Source of the DNA: Entamoeba invadens IP1
Taxonomy: Eukaryota > Evosea > Mastigamoebida > Endamoebidae
Length of the DNA stretch: 64,000 bases
NCBI RefSeq assembly: GCF_000330505.1
Contig: NW_004443648.1
Location: 118,536-182,535, forward strand
Reading direction: 5' to 3'
The notes beneath the pieces are model-generated. The model saw nothing but the letters and a program-made list of their open reading frames with translations. It was not told the origin of the DNA and did no database searches. A program made the position numbers and the translations under genes. Shown here in pieces: positions 42,801-54,643 of this stretch. Each line of letters begins with the position of its first letter. Within the stretch, counting starts at the first letter, position 1.

Positions 42801-43608
42801 GTTGCAAATCAGAGGACGCCCAAATTGCATTCAGAATTCTTGCTCAGTAAACATTTATCTTGTACAAAAACAGTTTCAAAACTAAAGGGGTATTCTCCCG
42901 TAACTTTGGCCTCAAAAAGAGCAACCCCTTGCTAGAAAATCACACTTGCCCATTATCTTAGCTTCGCCTTTCGCCCAAACCCGGGACAATTCAGCTTCTC
43001 AATAACAAAAACTGCTTGTTGAAAAGAAGAAAACAGATCCCTAAAAAAAGTCGGTCTATATTAAGTCTGAACAATTTATAATATAAAAAACTAATATTAA
43101 TAGTATTTGTCCAAGCATCGAAGTCCATATTGAAACTTGGTATGATAAATGAATAGTATATCGATAATTAAAATAACTTAAAGAATTAAGAAAAGATTTT
43201 CTTGGCGAAAAAAGCTGCCGTTTGGAGGGTTGCGTTTCAAGAGAAAAACATTTATTGTCATACTCGTTTCAAATCAACAAAACCGTTGGGGGAGAATACA
43301 TCCCAAATTTGTCGATTATAGTGTTTAGAAAGACTTAAAAACGCACAAATGACGATGTAAAGCCAGAAATGGGAAGTGGTAAAGCCCAATTCAAAAATAA
43401 ATTGTGGGAAGGGGGTTTTCCAAAAAGTCTAAAAAGATAAAAGAGGAGTGAAAAAAGTAACCAATTCAGAGCGCCGAAAATATCTTCCTCAACAACTCAC
43501 TTTCCAAAAATAATCAGAATAAAAATAGCGATAACAGTCCAATCGTTCTTCTGCCCAACCTAGATCAGTACTAAATGGCAAAGAAATGGAAACAGAAAAA
43601 CCATATCC
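39832..43608. other. 3.8-kb gene desert
   Basis: No gene is supported. The first ~2.9 kb is A/T-dominated with frequent stops in all frames; short frames such as those near 40066 and 42043 have no gene-like composition. From about 42780 to 43560 the sequence is clearly less AT-rich and contains C/G-containing segments (for example CCCAAACCCGGGACAATTC near 42980), yet every frame is broken. This could be a decayed gene, a noncoding RNA or a long regulatory region for the gene at 43609. Confidence 0.45.
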
Positions 43609-44193
43609 ATGGAAAGGAGTATGATGCCCATCGACAAAAACCAATTCTCAAAAACTCGCAACTACCTCGCTTATCAACAGGCCGTTTTCATCGCACTCAT
43701 CAACAAACAGTTCCGTGTTATCATACAACGACCAGTCAAAAAGGCTATCGTCACTCACCAATTCCTGAATATTAGACTACTCCAAAAAGAAAAGGACATT
43801 ATTGAAGTTGACACCTTTGTTCAAGGGCGTTGCCAACAACGACGAAACCACGACATAACGTCTGGCGTCTCGATGTCTGCTGCTAAACAAAGAGTTGGCA
43901 AGAACAAAATTATCGAACTCAACCTGCTCCTCCTGGATATACTGAACATGTTCGGTTATACCTTTAGCACCGAAATGAGCGAAGGGAAAAACGGGGCAAT
44001 GCGGAACGAAATGTGCAAAACGGTTTTTTATAACGGCAACTACCTGTTTGGCAAGGAGGAAATTTCGGTTGTCGGCGCGAAGATCAACAAATATCTTTGC
44101 GAAGCGCTCGGAAATCGCAACGAAATAACGGTCGACTACAACGACCCAGCACTTCAAAACTACCTCAACGAACTCATCTACGTCAACATCTAG
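43609..44193 (+). CDS. unknown protein, member A of a local paralogous pair
   Basis: A 194-residue protein without a known domain. By eye it aligns with the 217-residue product at 61944-62597: AVFIALINKQFRVIIQRP with GIIYITLLSSFSTVIIGKP, TSGVSMSAAKQRVGKNK with KTGLSQKTANRRFSFEK, and KINKYLCEALGNRNEITVDYN with KAREYILNKLGNKGEVSLD. The second block looks like a helix-turn-helix (turn GVS, then a basic recognition helix), so DNA binding is possible. Base composition is much higher in G+C than the flanking desert, as for real genes here. I use ATG 43609; an ATG at 43575 opens a different frame that ends at 43775. Confidence 0.7.
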   Translation: MERSMMPIDKNQFSKTRNYLAYQQAVFIALINKQFRVIIQRPVKKAIVTHQFLNIRLLQKEKDIIEVDTFVQGRCQQRRNHDITSGVSMSAAKQRVGKNKIIELNLLLLDILNMFGYTFSTEMSEGKNGAMRNEMCKTVFYNGNYLFGKEEISVVGAKINKYLCEALGNRNEITVDYNDPALQNYLNELIYVNI

Positions 44194-46054
44194 TATATTT
44201 TATAATTTAACATATTACTTCACTTCTTCGGCGATTTTGTACGTTTGGTTTTTTTGAATTAAACAAATGGAAAACACTTATGGGAAGGTCTTTAGATTTA
44301 TTCGATGATTTGTAATTATTGCTATTGCACCATTTGCAAAAACAAGAGAAATTAAAATAAAAGACAATGTTTACATAACTTATATGTTAAGCAAGTAATT
44401 AAAAGACTTTGTTGTTTTAAATCTGATTTTGTGTATCATCATCAGAAAAACAAATTACTACTTCTTATCTTGTTTTGTCGCAAATTTTTCAAAAATCGAA
44501 TCAAATTATTTTTTATCGCAAAGAACTCAGTTGACAAAAATCATTTTAAAAGCAGAAAAACTTGTTGTTTCTATTATATAAAAAATTAATAAATTTATAG
44601 TTTTTAATTTACAATAAATTCGTTTCATTAAGACAAAAAAATAATGTCGCAAACTAGAAAAAAGCAAAAATAACAAATATTTTTCATAAACAAAAAAAAG
44701 GGTAATTAGAAAGTTTGGTTAATCATTATTCAATAATTATTTGACCACAAAATCGGGTTATTGAGATATTGATTATTATTTGTAATAGAAAAAAGGCTAA
44801 AATAAGAACATCCAAAAAAGGATGTTTAAAATTATTTGGGGAAAGCGGATTATTCAAGTTATGACTTAAAAGCATCACATAAGTGCTGTGTTTTTATGTC
44901 GTGTTAAATAAAATAATAAAAATTATACAATCTTTATGGTTGTTCTAAAACAATGTGTAATTTGGGGAAGATCATCGACAATTTGGAATGAAAGTCTTTT
45001 TGAAAACATTTTAAAAGAAAAATAACAATTATTTTTTTTAACTGTTAATTAATTGTTAAATTTTTTTTACTATTGTTTTTTATAAATAAATCGTTATACA
45101 TTTATTAACAAAAAATATTATTAATAACTTTTTGTAACTATAATATATAATAAAATAAACTATAAAATTTATTTTCAGTCCACAACTCAATTAACACTTT
45201 TTTTTAACAACAATTAAAATAAAGTGTAAAAAAATAAATCCGGAATTATCATTTTGTTTTTATTATTATTATTAAAATAATAATAAAAAAACGGGATTTT
45301 TAATCCAAAACTTTAACTTGCAACTTATCTGCATTTTTTTGGATACTCTGGTTTAAATAAAAACATTTTGTCAATAATCGAATATCGGAGACCATATCAG
45401 ACTATAAGCATGCTATAACCCATATTGTTTAACAAAAATACAGGTTTTTTTAAACCAATTACTTTTTCTATAACAATTTTAAAAACATTTTTGTGGGATC
45501 AATTTAATAGTATTTTTTGTATAAACAATATAATAGTTTTCTATATTACAATTGAAATAATATTAACTCTAATTATAAATTTATTATTATTGGTAATTAA
45601 AACTTGTTTAAAATAACAAAATAAAACTAATAATCAATCTATTTAATATTTATTCTAATATTTATTTAACATAAGTTTTTAATATATTTAAAGCTATATT
45701 ATTTGATACACAATTGTTAATTATAAGAATTAATAAATAAACTATAATAAATATTAATAATAAATATTAATAATAATTAGTAATTTGTTGTATTTTTTAA
45801 TAATAAAAAATAATTAAAAATACTTTAAATTATTAATTAATAATATTATAAAATAATATACTAAATATAATTATTAAACATTTTATAATTAATCATTATT
45901 TTAATAAGTAACTAAACATAATAGTTTATTTGTAATTTTTTTAAATTTTTTTTAAAACAAATAAAATAACTGTCAGGTGTTTCTTATTTGATCAAAATTT
46001 TTTTTTTGTTTCACATATTATGTCCGAACTTTAAAAACCTCATAAGGTCTGGAA
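44194..46054. other. 1.9-kb AT-rich gene desert
   Basis: Nothing coding is supported. Long A/T tracts dominate, with short tandem AATAAATATT-type repeats around 45730-45790. GAACT at 46026-46030 is 25-29 nt before the next ATG, and a tiny upstream frame (ATGTCCGAACTTTAA at 46019) precedes it. Confidence 0.45.
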
Positions 46055-48490
46055 ATGAGAAAATACGACCTAGCGTCGCTTTACTACACACAAAACCAAC
46101 CTCCTGTGCCACTCCCTGTTCATACACAACCGTTACCACAACAAATTGAACCAATACAATATCGACCAAATGTATCACACAATTTGTTCCAACCATTAAC
46201 CCTTCAACAAAAGGAATATCCAAATAATCAAACAATACAGGTAGAAACTTTCAAAACAAGCAACAATACGTCATCATTTTTTGATGAAAATTTTGGCGAT
46301 TTTGTGGAAAAAAAGAAACCAAAAACACCAAGAGAACCAAACAACACGAAAGTTGATGCGGCCAAGGCAAATGACATTTTTTATTTGGTCAACGAAAAAA
46401 GAAAGGAAGAAATGCAACAAAAGGATGTGAAAGCTGAGAACAACACACAGAGCATTTTTGACAATTTTGGTTTTGACGACGATGTAAAAGAACAAAAAGT
46501 CGCCCCAACAAACACACCAAAGAAAATCAATTATTTTGATTTGCTGAGTGAAACACCAGAAAACGATGAAAAACAGGAACAAAAAATCGAAGAAAAAGGT
46601 GAAGAGCCCAAAGTGATTGAAATGACCGATTTTGTGTTATACAAAGTGCCTGAAGCCAAACCCAACGAAGAAAATGTTTCGAACAACCAAATTCAACCCC
46701 ACACTGAAACACAAAAAGAGATCAATTTCGATGACTTCGATTTTGACAAATTTGTCGAAGCACCAAAAACACAAGAGGTTATGCCAGCAAAATCAGAGGC
46801 AAGACCATTGAACGCACTTGAAACCAAAGAGAAAATAATACCACAATTGAATACACAAAAACAAAAGAAGTTTGATTTTGTTATTGAAGACGAGGAAGAA
46901 GAACCCAAAACGAGAGAAGAGAAAGTTGAACATGAGAGCGAAAACCAGTCAGTCATAACACAAGTTACACTGACACAACAACAAATAGAAACTCTTAAGA
47001 AAGAGAGTTATAAAAACTATTTAAACCTCTACGAAATAGACAATGAGAAACATGAAACAATACTCGAGGAAGATAAAGTGGCTGTTAATAAAGACACTTT
47101 GATTGAAAAGAAAGAAAAAAAGCCCAAACCCACACAACAAGACCTTTTCAGTTTCGACTTGATTGAATCTGAGAAGAACACAGAAGACGTCAATGAAAGT
47201 CAAAAAAGCGAAGAACTGGTGATTACTATGGAACCAAAGCAGGCACCACTGGGTGTCGATGAAAACTTATTTGATTTTGACTTTGAGCCGACCCCAAGAA
47301 ATCCAAACAACGTTACAACACAAAACGAACAAATTGTCGAAAGTAAAGAAGAAAAAACGGTCGACACCCCTAAACCATTGGACAATCTTTTCGACTTTGG
47401 ATTTGAGCCAACCCCACGAAACACAGATGGCACTGCAACAGATGTGGTTCTTGAAAATGAGTCAATTGAAAGTGTTGCTGCGAAGGAAGAAAAGAACGAA
47501 GTCAAAACACAAACACCAGAAGACTTGTTTGACTTTGGATTTGAAGCAACCCCACGAATGCAAGAGACCCCAGAACCCGTTGTTGAACATAAAGAAGTTG
47601 TCGATGAATTCAAACAAGATCATCCAACTGGGAAAAAAGAAGGAGAAAATGTCACAGAAAATAGACAACAAGGTGTGGAAGAGGAAAGTACTCCAATTGA
47701 TAAGAAAGAGCAACCAATCCATAAGTACAGTTGTTTGTTTGATGTTGAACAACCTGCTTTACCACAACCACAAAACGATTTATTAACCCTCGACGTTTCA
47801 CAACAAAGTTTTGATCCGACTGATGCACAGATAGAAGAGAACGTCAAGACAGGAGAAAATGAGCAGAGGGAAATAAGTAATGAGGTGGGAGAAACACCAA
47901 AGGAAACGACAAGTGTGAATAATGCCATAGCAGAAGGTACTGTTAAAAGAGACGAGAAGAAAACAGACGAAAGTATATTTGACTTCGAGATAACACCAAA
48001 CAATGGAAACAACACAACACCACCAATACAAGTAATTGACACAAAAGAAGAGATGAAGAATGAGAGTCCAAAAGTAGTGGAAGACATGTTTGGAGTCCAA
48101 ATTTCAAAGTCTACAGAAGAGAACAAACCAATGAAGTCACAAGAAACGGAAAGCCAAAAGATGAACCAATTTGCAACGAAAAGTCCGTTGCCAAAAATTG
48201 TCAGCCCACTCCCTCTTTTCGAAATGGAGACCGAGCCACAACAACAAAAACTAAGGAACGACGCACTCTTCGATTTCGACTTCGAGCCACAACAAGGTGA
48301 AACAATTCATCAAGCAACAGAAGAAACACAACCAACTGAAAGTGGTGTGAATAAAAGTGTCACTGGTTCAAGCCCGGCTATTGAAATTGGTGATAATGAA
48401 CAAAATCAACATGAAACGCCAGAGGCAGTGGAAAATAAGCAAACAACAGCGTCACAACACGACATCAGTGTTGAGCAGTTCTTTTTCTAA
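46055..48490 (+). CDS. disordered protein with LFDFxFEPTPR repeats, possible trafficking adaptor
   Basis: An 811-residue, highly charged, low-complexity protein with no globular domain. Its striking feature is a repeated motif: ENLFDFDFEPTPRNP, DNLFDFGFEPTPRNT and EDLFDFGFEATPRM (nt ~47260-47570). Looser copies are SIFDNFGFDDD, DLFSFDL, SIFDFEITPN and DALFDFDFEP near the end. Early on, FFDENFGDFVEK resembles the FGDF-type peptides that bind clathrin-adaptor ear domains in synergin/aftiphilin. LFDFD-like segments also recall clathrin-box peptides. The N-terminus is Pro/Gln-rich. I infer an adaptor- or clathrin-binding scaffold in vesicle traffic, with low certainty. Single exon; length and copy number may vary between strains because of the repeats. 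Confidence 0.6.
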   Translation: MRKYDLASLYYTQNQPPVPLPVHTQPLPQQIEPIQYRPNVSHNLFQPLTLQQKEYPNNQTIQVETFKTSNNTSSFFDENFGDFVEKKKPKTPREPNNTKVDAAKANDIFYLVNEKRKEEMQQKDVKAENNTQSIFDNFGFDDDVKEQKVAPTNTPKKINYFDLLSETPENDEKQEQKIEEKGEEPKVIEMTDFVLYKVPEAKPNEENVSNNQIQPHTETQKEINFDDFDFDKFVEAPKTQEVMPAKSEARPLNALETKEKIIPQLNTQKQKKFDFVIEDEEEEPKTREEKVEHESENQSVITQVTLTQQQIETLKKESYKNYLNLYEIDNEKHETILEEDKVAVNKDTLIEKKEKKPKPTQQDLFSFDLIESEKNTEDVNESQKSEELVITMEPKQAPLGVDENLFDFDFEPTPRNPNNVTTQNEQIVESKEEKTVDTPKPLDNLFDFGFEPTPRNTDGTATDVVLENESIESVAAKEEKNEVKTQTPEDLFDFGFEATPRMQETPEPVVEHKEVVDEFKQDHPTGKKEGENVTENRQQGVEEESTPIDKKEQPIHKYSCLFDVEQPALPQPQNDLLTLDVSQQSFDPTDAQIEENVKTGENEQREISNEVGETPKETTSVNNAIAEGTVKRDEKKTDESIFDFEITPNNGNNTTPPIQVIDTKEEMKNESPKVVEDMFGVQISKSTEENKPMKSQETESQKMNQFATKSPLPKIVSPLPLFEMETEPQQQKLRNDALFDFDFEPQQGETIHQATEETQPTESGVNKSVTGSSPAIEIGDNEQNQHETPEAVENKQTTASQHDISVEQFFF

Positions 48491-48847
48491 ATACAATTTG
48501 AGTTCATCTTCTTTTCGACATGTTTCTATTTTTAACTTTAACTATAGTAAAATGGGTTTAAAAATTATAATGGTAATGGTTACTCATTTTATTATTAAAA
48601 AACTTTATATATAGTTTTATTATTATAAAAAACTCATTTAATTTTTAATCTTCATTTTTTTCATTGTTTGTAATTAATTATTATAATTATTAAAATAAAA
48701 GTTATTATTGTTTTGTGAAATAATGATTTTTAATGAATAAAGTAATGAATTAAAAGTTAGAGAAATGATTTGATAATTATTCTTAAAAGAAATTAAAAAA
48801 CAACACAACAAAAGAAATCATTAAGTCAAAAAAAGAATCTGAGAAAT
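48491..48847. other. AT-rich intergenic stretch
   Basis: 357 bp between two genes on the same strand. It is A/T-dominated with no feature that I can support. Confidence 0.4.
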
Positions 48848-49666
48848 ATGGCGGAACAAACACTATATGAACAGCTTGCAAAGCAAAAGAACATCATTTT
48901 AAGCAGCGAAAAGAAAGAGCTGGAACAATTTTTCGAGGTTTCGACAGTAACAAGGGACTTTGTTAGTGAAGGAAAGGAACCTAAACAAATACAAGAAATC
49001 AGTGTCAGACTCAAGAACGACCAGAAGACAACAGTATTTTTGACACCAACGAATGGGAGTCAAATACGAATGCCATTACCATTGATCAGAGACAACCCAA
49101 TCACTTTCTCAATGAGTCAATGCCTTTCTGAAGGGTTTTATGATGTTTACCAAGACCAAACTGAGAAGAGAATCCTTGCTTCACGAAGATTTGTTGGCGA
49201 AGAACGATTGTTAACAATAGAGGTGGTGAAAGAGTTTACCGGATTTTTCTATATCACAGTCACATTCGAAAATTACAGAACAGAGAAAGACGATGCTCTC
49301 GTGTTAATTCGACGTGGGGTCGTCGAACGCATCACACGATTTAACGACCCCGATGTTAAAAAGTTGTCTTTGAAATATAATGACTTGGTCGTGGGTGTGG
49401 AGTACACTGTGTTACTTGTGAAAAAACAAGAAATTTTAAACGTCCACATTGGGGACAAAGTGTGGAATTTCATGTTCATAGGAATGCAAAAATTCTGTGT
49501 AAATTCTTGTGACGATGATTCAATTGAAAACGAGAACAAAAACGACGAGAATGAGGAAGAACCTTTATTTGATAAAATTGAAAAAGTACCAGAAACGCAC
49601 GAACAACCAAACACAGACAAAAAAGATGGCCCCAAGAAGCCCGAGAACAAGGTGGTGATAATATGA
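48848..49666 (+). CDS. hypothetical protein with acidic tail
   Basis: A 272-residue product I do not recognise. Residues 1-35 are helical (EQLAKQKNIILSSEKKELEQFF). Residues ~45-215 alternate hydrophobic and polar residues as in beta-rich folds (TVFLTPTNGSQIRMPLPL, LTIEVVKEFTGFFYITVTF, YTVLLVKKQEILNVHIGDKVWNFMFIG). The last ~50 are acidic and disordered (ENENKNDENEEEPLFDKIEK) with a Lys/Pro end. The fold might be a beta-sandwich such as a C2- or Ig-like domain, but no motif fixes it. No signal peptide or membrane segment, single exon. Confidence 0.65.
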   Translation: MAEQTLYEQLAKQKNIILSSEKKELEQFFEVSTVTRDFVSEGKEPKQIQEISVRLKNDQKTTVFLTPTNGSQIRMPLPLIRDNPITFSMSQCLSEGFYDVYQDQTEKRILASRRFVGEERLLTIEVVKEFTGFFYITVTFENYRTEKDDALVLIRRGVVERITRFNDPDVKKLSLKYNDLVVGVEYTVLLVKKQEILNVHIGDKVWNFMFIGMQKFCVNSCDDDSIENENKNDENEEEPLFDKIEKVPETHEQPNTDKKDGPKKPENKVVII

Positions 49667-50074
49667 TATAATAATCTGTGTGATATTTTATTCTTGTTAT
49701 TAATGAATTATGTTTAAATAATATTTTTTTAATACTACTAATAATACTAATATTAATTAATATTATATAATTATTATATTATTACTAATTGATTTTTTCA
49801 AATAAAAACATTTCCACAAATATCATTTCTTTTGCTTTTTTCCAAAAAGAAATATAAGAAACCCTAAAAAAAACGTCAAAGATTTGAATGATGAACTAGG
49901 GTTTGTTCTCAAAAAGGGGTAGAGTAGAGATATGATAATACGAATAACCACAGATTTGGGAATGTTAAACAATACAAAGAGCCCTTTTTCTCTTTCTTGA
50001 GAAACCAATGAAAATTGTTCTGAAGTGCAATGAGAAAGAAATAAAAAGGGTTGTGAAGAACTGAATATATTACA
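49667..50074. other. intergenic stretch with a telomere-motif inverted repeat
   Basis: 408 bp with no gene seen. At ~49858-49905 an AAACCCTA and a TAGGGTTT face each other about 30 nt apart, capable of a small stem-loop. GAACT at 50058-50062 lies 13-17 nt before the importin ATG, in keeping with a GAAC-type promoter element. Confidence 0.4.
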
Positions 50075-53000
50075 ATGGACCCTTTCAACTTCTCTTTGAA
50101 TCTTTTTACAACACTTTCAAAAGGACCAGTTCAAGGCAACATTGAACAATATAAACAAGCCGAGCAAAGTTACAACGCATTGAAAACGCAAATCAACAAC
50201 ATTGTTGGTGTGCATTTAGTTCTTCTTCAGAAATGCACGGACGTTGCGATTAAAAGGTTTTGTTTGACGTGTTTCAGGACGACCCTTTTTACACCAAAAG
50301 AAACTCCACTCATTGACAAACTGAATTTAGAAGTGAAGGTCTCGTTGTGTCAAAGTATTTTGGTTTTGTTCAATCAAGAAAGTGCTTCGAATGTGTTAAA
50401 TGGATACTCTGCATTGATTGGGATGGTCTTTGAGAACATGAAGAAGAAGAACAATTACTTCTGGAAAGAACTTTTTGCGTCGATCCCCATGTGGATCTTC
50501 AACGACTCATTACGCCGACACTGCGCGTTCAAAATTTTAACAGAAAACGTTTTGTATACATTCACCCCAGAGGAGTTGAAGGCTGCATTTAGTGACTTTG
50601 TGAAAATAATCGACGCTTCTATTCAACACAAAGAAGCTGCTTGGGTGATCGACTCACTTTCATTCTTCCAGTCGTTTTTCGAGGTGTTAGAAGAAGAGAA
50701 TTCCTTTGAGACTGAAAAGAATATGATAGCGCCCTATTTTTCATCATTTGTAGATATGTGTAAAAACTTGATTCTGTCACCTAATGTGAATGAAGAAGAG
50801 AAAATTGAGTTGCTCTTGGACATCGAAAGTTTGGTCGAGATGGGCTTTGAACAGCTCACGCCACACATTCCAACCATTTTCGAGTATGTCATCATCACCT
50901 GTGCAAACCAAAATAACAGCGACAATTTGAAGGAGAACGCGTGGGAGATCATCGACTCGATCACTGCGAGGTATGAAGAATGTGTCAAGCATAACATTGG
51001 GATGTTATCTGCAATTCTTGAGGTGTTGTTCCAATGGGTTAAAACAGTCGAAGTCACACAAGAATGGGCAAAGAGAGAAGATGAATCTGATGTGTTGCCG
51101 ATGTATGCACGTGCTTGTGTCTACATCTCCAATTTATATGAAAATTTGGGTGTGAAAAGGGTGTTAGATTTGGTGTTGTTAAATTCACAGAAATTGATCA
51201 TGTCGAGAGACTGGAAAGAGCGGCACGTGTTATTAGTCTTTTTCCACGAGGCGATGAATATGAAGGCGAACGATTTGTCAAATGTGTACATCCAGATGTA
51301 CCAACTCATACAAGCGCTGTACAACGACGAGTCGCCAAGAAATCGACAACTTGCGTTGCGAATCATTTCTAAAATAGTATCGAAACTCAAGCTGAAGAAG
51401 ATGAAGATGATGCTCGACTCGATTCTTCAGATTGAAATTAGTTTGTTGAAAGATCCGGTTCCCAGAATAGCATCCTCTGCTTGCGACTTCTTATGTACTA
51501 TATTTGACACATTGCCAACAAGTGAGAAGTACAATTTGGGGGAGATGTTTATGCCTTTATTATACCCTTTGTTGAGCAGTGCTGATATGGATGTTGTGTC
51601 TGAGGCGGTGTGTGCCATTTCGTATCTTGTTGCGCGATTGAAAGAAGGGTTTATAGTGTACTATCCAACAGTGAAGAATACCCTTGAAATAATATTGAAC
51701 GCAACTGGAGTGAAACCGGACTTGTTCACTGTGAAGGGCCGAGCCATCGAGTGTTTGAGTGTTATCGGTCGTACATTGAAAGGGATTTATTGTGAAGAGT
51801 GTGCGACTTTAATTGTTCAAGACATCGACAAACTCTTGAAGACGCCAGGAATTACTATAGACAACGCAGTCTTTGGATTCATAGAGACGTCGTTCTCGCG
51901 TATTGCGGAGGTCCTTGGTGGGAGAGTGTCACAGTTTATGCCGACCATTATGGAAATAGTGTGGGCACGAATGCAAATGGATGTGGTGTGTAAAGACCCG
52001 AATGCGGACGAAGACACGATCACCGAAGTCAAGGTGGACAAAAAGGTGGTGAGTATCCACACGGAGCTTTCCAATGAAAAGAAGAACGCGATGAGAGCAG
52101 CGCGAGACTACAGTGGTGATATGAAAGAGTATTTCTACCCATGGGCGTTGAAGACGCTTGATATCATGGTGAAGAATTTGTCGGATCCATATGATGAAGA
52201 TGTTCGGTCGATAGCATCTGAAGGAATAGTCGGGTGTTTGCGATCGTTACGAGTAGGACGAATTATTCAGTTACATGACGAGGTGCAGGGGATTGAAGAG
52301 ACGTCAGTTGTAGTCAAAAAGTGTATGTATGTGATGTGTGAACGTATGTCCCACGAACGATATGTGCAGACACAGACGTCGATGATGGGGACTTTTATAT
52401 TAGTGTTGGAGATGTACCCATTAAACAAATACGACGGTGAGACCATGGAAATGTTGTACAACATGATGACGCACATTCTTGATATGGCCACTGATCGGTT
52501 AGTTGATGACTATCAGACCATTCAAATGAAAAAGAAGAAATTGGACAATGAGGAAATAGTGAAGCGGATGCAAGAGACGTGCGAGGATGAAAGCGAACAC
52601 AGAATACAAATCAGGAAAGTTACACAATACATCACGGAGAGAAACCCCGCACTGGGGCTTGTGTGCTTCTCGAAAATTATGTTCCCAAAAATCCAAGAAT
52701 GGCTTACAAAGAAAAATACAGTGCCCCCAATGTTCACATTTTTGTACGGGGTCATGGCAACCGTCGCTGTCACAACTAAAAACGTCGAACTGGCGAATAT
52801 GGTGATGGCCGGTGCTATGACACAATTGCAAATTAAAGGGTCCGGAGACGTTTTCTTGCTCCAGGTGTCACGACTGTTGATTGAATTCAACATGAAGCAG
52901 TTCATCACACAAATTTTGGGTTTAATTAAACCGTACTTTACATTGCAAAAACAATCATTAACAAAACAAGCAGCTGTTTTGGTGTATGGCAGATGCATTA

Positions 53001-53421
53001 CAAGTACGCCCGAGTTGTTTAGTGAAAAGGATGTCGACAATTGGTTGTCTGTTATGCCTCTTATCAATTTTTATAGTGAGGGGACATACACGTTACTCGA
53101 AATGGTTGAAAAGTTTGTTATTGTATTATTAATATTTAGTAATTATAGTAATTAATTACTATTACCATATTTTTGTAATGTTAAATGCGACTCACATTTA
53201 GAAAAATACTTTCTGTTGAAAACGTTGTGAATATGAAAAAGGTGTTGGACATCGTGTCGTATGCGGAATACCATTCATCTGAAACACTGAGAAATGACGT
53301 CCTTGAGAAACTTAAGGCATTTATTAATTTCTGTAAGACAAAATATCCCGATGTGTTCAATTTAGCGTTTGCGGGACTCGATTATGACTATAGGACTTCT
53401 TTGGTTGAGTTGGTCAAGTAA
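50075..53421 (+). CDS. importin-beta family karyopherin, importin-5 (Kap121) type (2 exons)
   Basis: Predicted nuclear import receptor that binds cargo and Ran-GTP. Exons 50075-53112 and 53202-53421, with an 89-nt intron (GTTTGTT...CATTTAG, phase 2), give 1085 residues, very near the ~1,090 of importin-5. The whole chain is HEAT repeats: helical pairs such as DESPRNRQLALRIISKIVSKL, LLKDPVPRIASSACDFLCTIFDTL and LLYPLLSSADMDVVSEAVCAISYLV. The typical acidic insertion with the pattern NADEDTITEVKVDKKVVSIHTELSNEKKNAMRAARDY, followed by YFYPW, is characteristic of importin-5/Kap121. Exon 2 supplies the last helices (NVVNMKKVLDIVSYA, DVFNLAFAGLDYDYRTSLVELV). The stop is only 29 bp from that of the convergent peptidase gene, so 3' ends may overlap. 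Confidence 0.9.
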
Positions 53422-53450
53422 TTAAATCCGTTATTAATTTAATTATTAAT

Positions 53451-54643
53451 TTAATTAGTAAGGACCGAGTAAAGTATATCACTTGCAGTCACAATGTCTT
53501 CAATGAAGACAAACTCGTTTGGTTGATGCATGCAACCCATCAATCCCGGGCCAAAGATAATGACATCTGCTGATGGGAAATTAGTTTTGAACACAGCGCC
53601 GTCACTTCCATACTTCATTGGGATTTCATTTAGAACATACTTTGTACTCAAAAGATCTTTCATTGCGATGTAGAGTTGATTGGTGATGCGACATTGTACA
53701 CTACGCATTTCACTGATATATTCATACGAGTACTGGGCGTATGAAATCTCATTCATTTGTTCAATGACATGCTGGAACATCTCTTTCATGTCTGGAGCGA
53801 AAACGTTTGGTGCGAATCTATAATCGACGTATTCCTCACAATAGTCTGGAACGATATTCATTTGAGTGCCTCCTTGTATCTAACGTGTTAATAAATATAT
53901 TATAATAAATATATAATAAAATATATTATAAATTACCAAACCTTTCCTATATTCAAAGTCACATATCCATCAAGTTCTGGCCCATGAATTGCTTCTTTGA
54001 GGACATAATTCAAATCCGTTATACCTTCTATAGCATTGATACCACGCTCGGGTTCGGAAGCATGAGCACTTTTGCCGGTACAAGTGAACTTCATCCAAAA
54101 ATGCCCGAACTGACTTGAGCCTAAGGAAAGGTTAGTTGGTTCTAATATGATGTAAGTACTCACATTCTCGAAAAGACTTTTGTTCTTTGCCGTGATGTCT
54201 TTGGCACCACGAACCGCTATTTCCTCCTCACATGAGAAGAAAACAGCTAAAGAGTCCAACTTCTTGTTCTGCTCTTTTAGCTTCTTTAACGTAAGAAAGG
54301 CAGAAACGTTTCCTCCTTTCATGTCTGTTGTACCAAGTCCTGTTGCTTTTATCTTCCCAGACTCTTCTGTGAATGTGACAGTGTATGGATCGGTCGACCA
54401 CTTTGTCTTGTCTGCGTTCACTGTATCGAAATGACCACAAAGAACTGTTGTGAAGGTGTCGGACCAGTAAGCGAGCAAATTGGACTTCTTTGAATTTGGG
54501 GTGTATGGAAACACCTTTACTGTCATCCCAATCTCCTCTTCCAAAAACTTTTTGTAAAATAGCGTCGACTCCTCGTTGTCTTGAGAGGACGATGAAGTGT
54601 CAAAAGAAACTAATTTACTCAAAAAGTCCTTTGCAAAATCCAT
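53451..54643 (-). CDS. M20-family metallopeptidase/deacylase (2 exons)
   Basis: A zinc-dependent hydrolase of the ArgE/DapE/CPG2/ACY1 group, 376 residues. Exons 54643-53942 and 53879-53451 flank a 62-nt intron (GTTTGGT...ACGTTAG, phase 0). The metal and catalytic residues are in the usual order: GHFDTV (His and Asp), TTDMKGG (bridging Asp), SCEEEIA (catalytic Glu and ligand Glu), the EPT ligand region, and MHQPNEFVFIED (late His). The dimerisation domain carries GKSAHASEPERGINAIEG. The second exon starts IQGGTQMNIVPDYCEEYVDYRF, the expected strand after the dimerisation domain, which supports the join. The substrate could be an N-acyl amino acid or a dipeptide. There is no signal peptide, so it is cytosolic. 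Start moved to ATG 54643 from a TTG one codon upstream. Confidence 0.92.

Noticed and set aside
43575..43775. Frame starting at ATG 43575
   Set aside because: It overlaps the 43609 gene in another frame. The latter's product aligns with the paralogue at 62 kb, so 43609 is the real start.
40066..45616. Short AT-rich frames near 40066, 42043 and 45425
   Set aside because: Lys/Asn/Phe/Ile-dominated products, no family match and base composition equal to the surrounding noncoding DNA.
49858..49905. AAACCCTA / TAGGGTTT inverted repeat as a telomere remnant
   Set aside because: There is a single short copy on each side and no tandem array. It is more likely chance or a small stem-loop.
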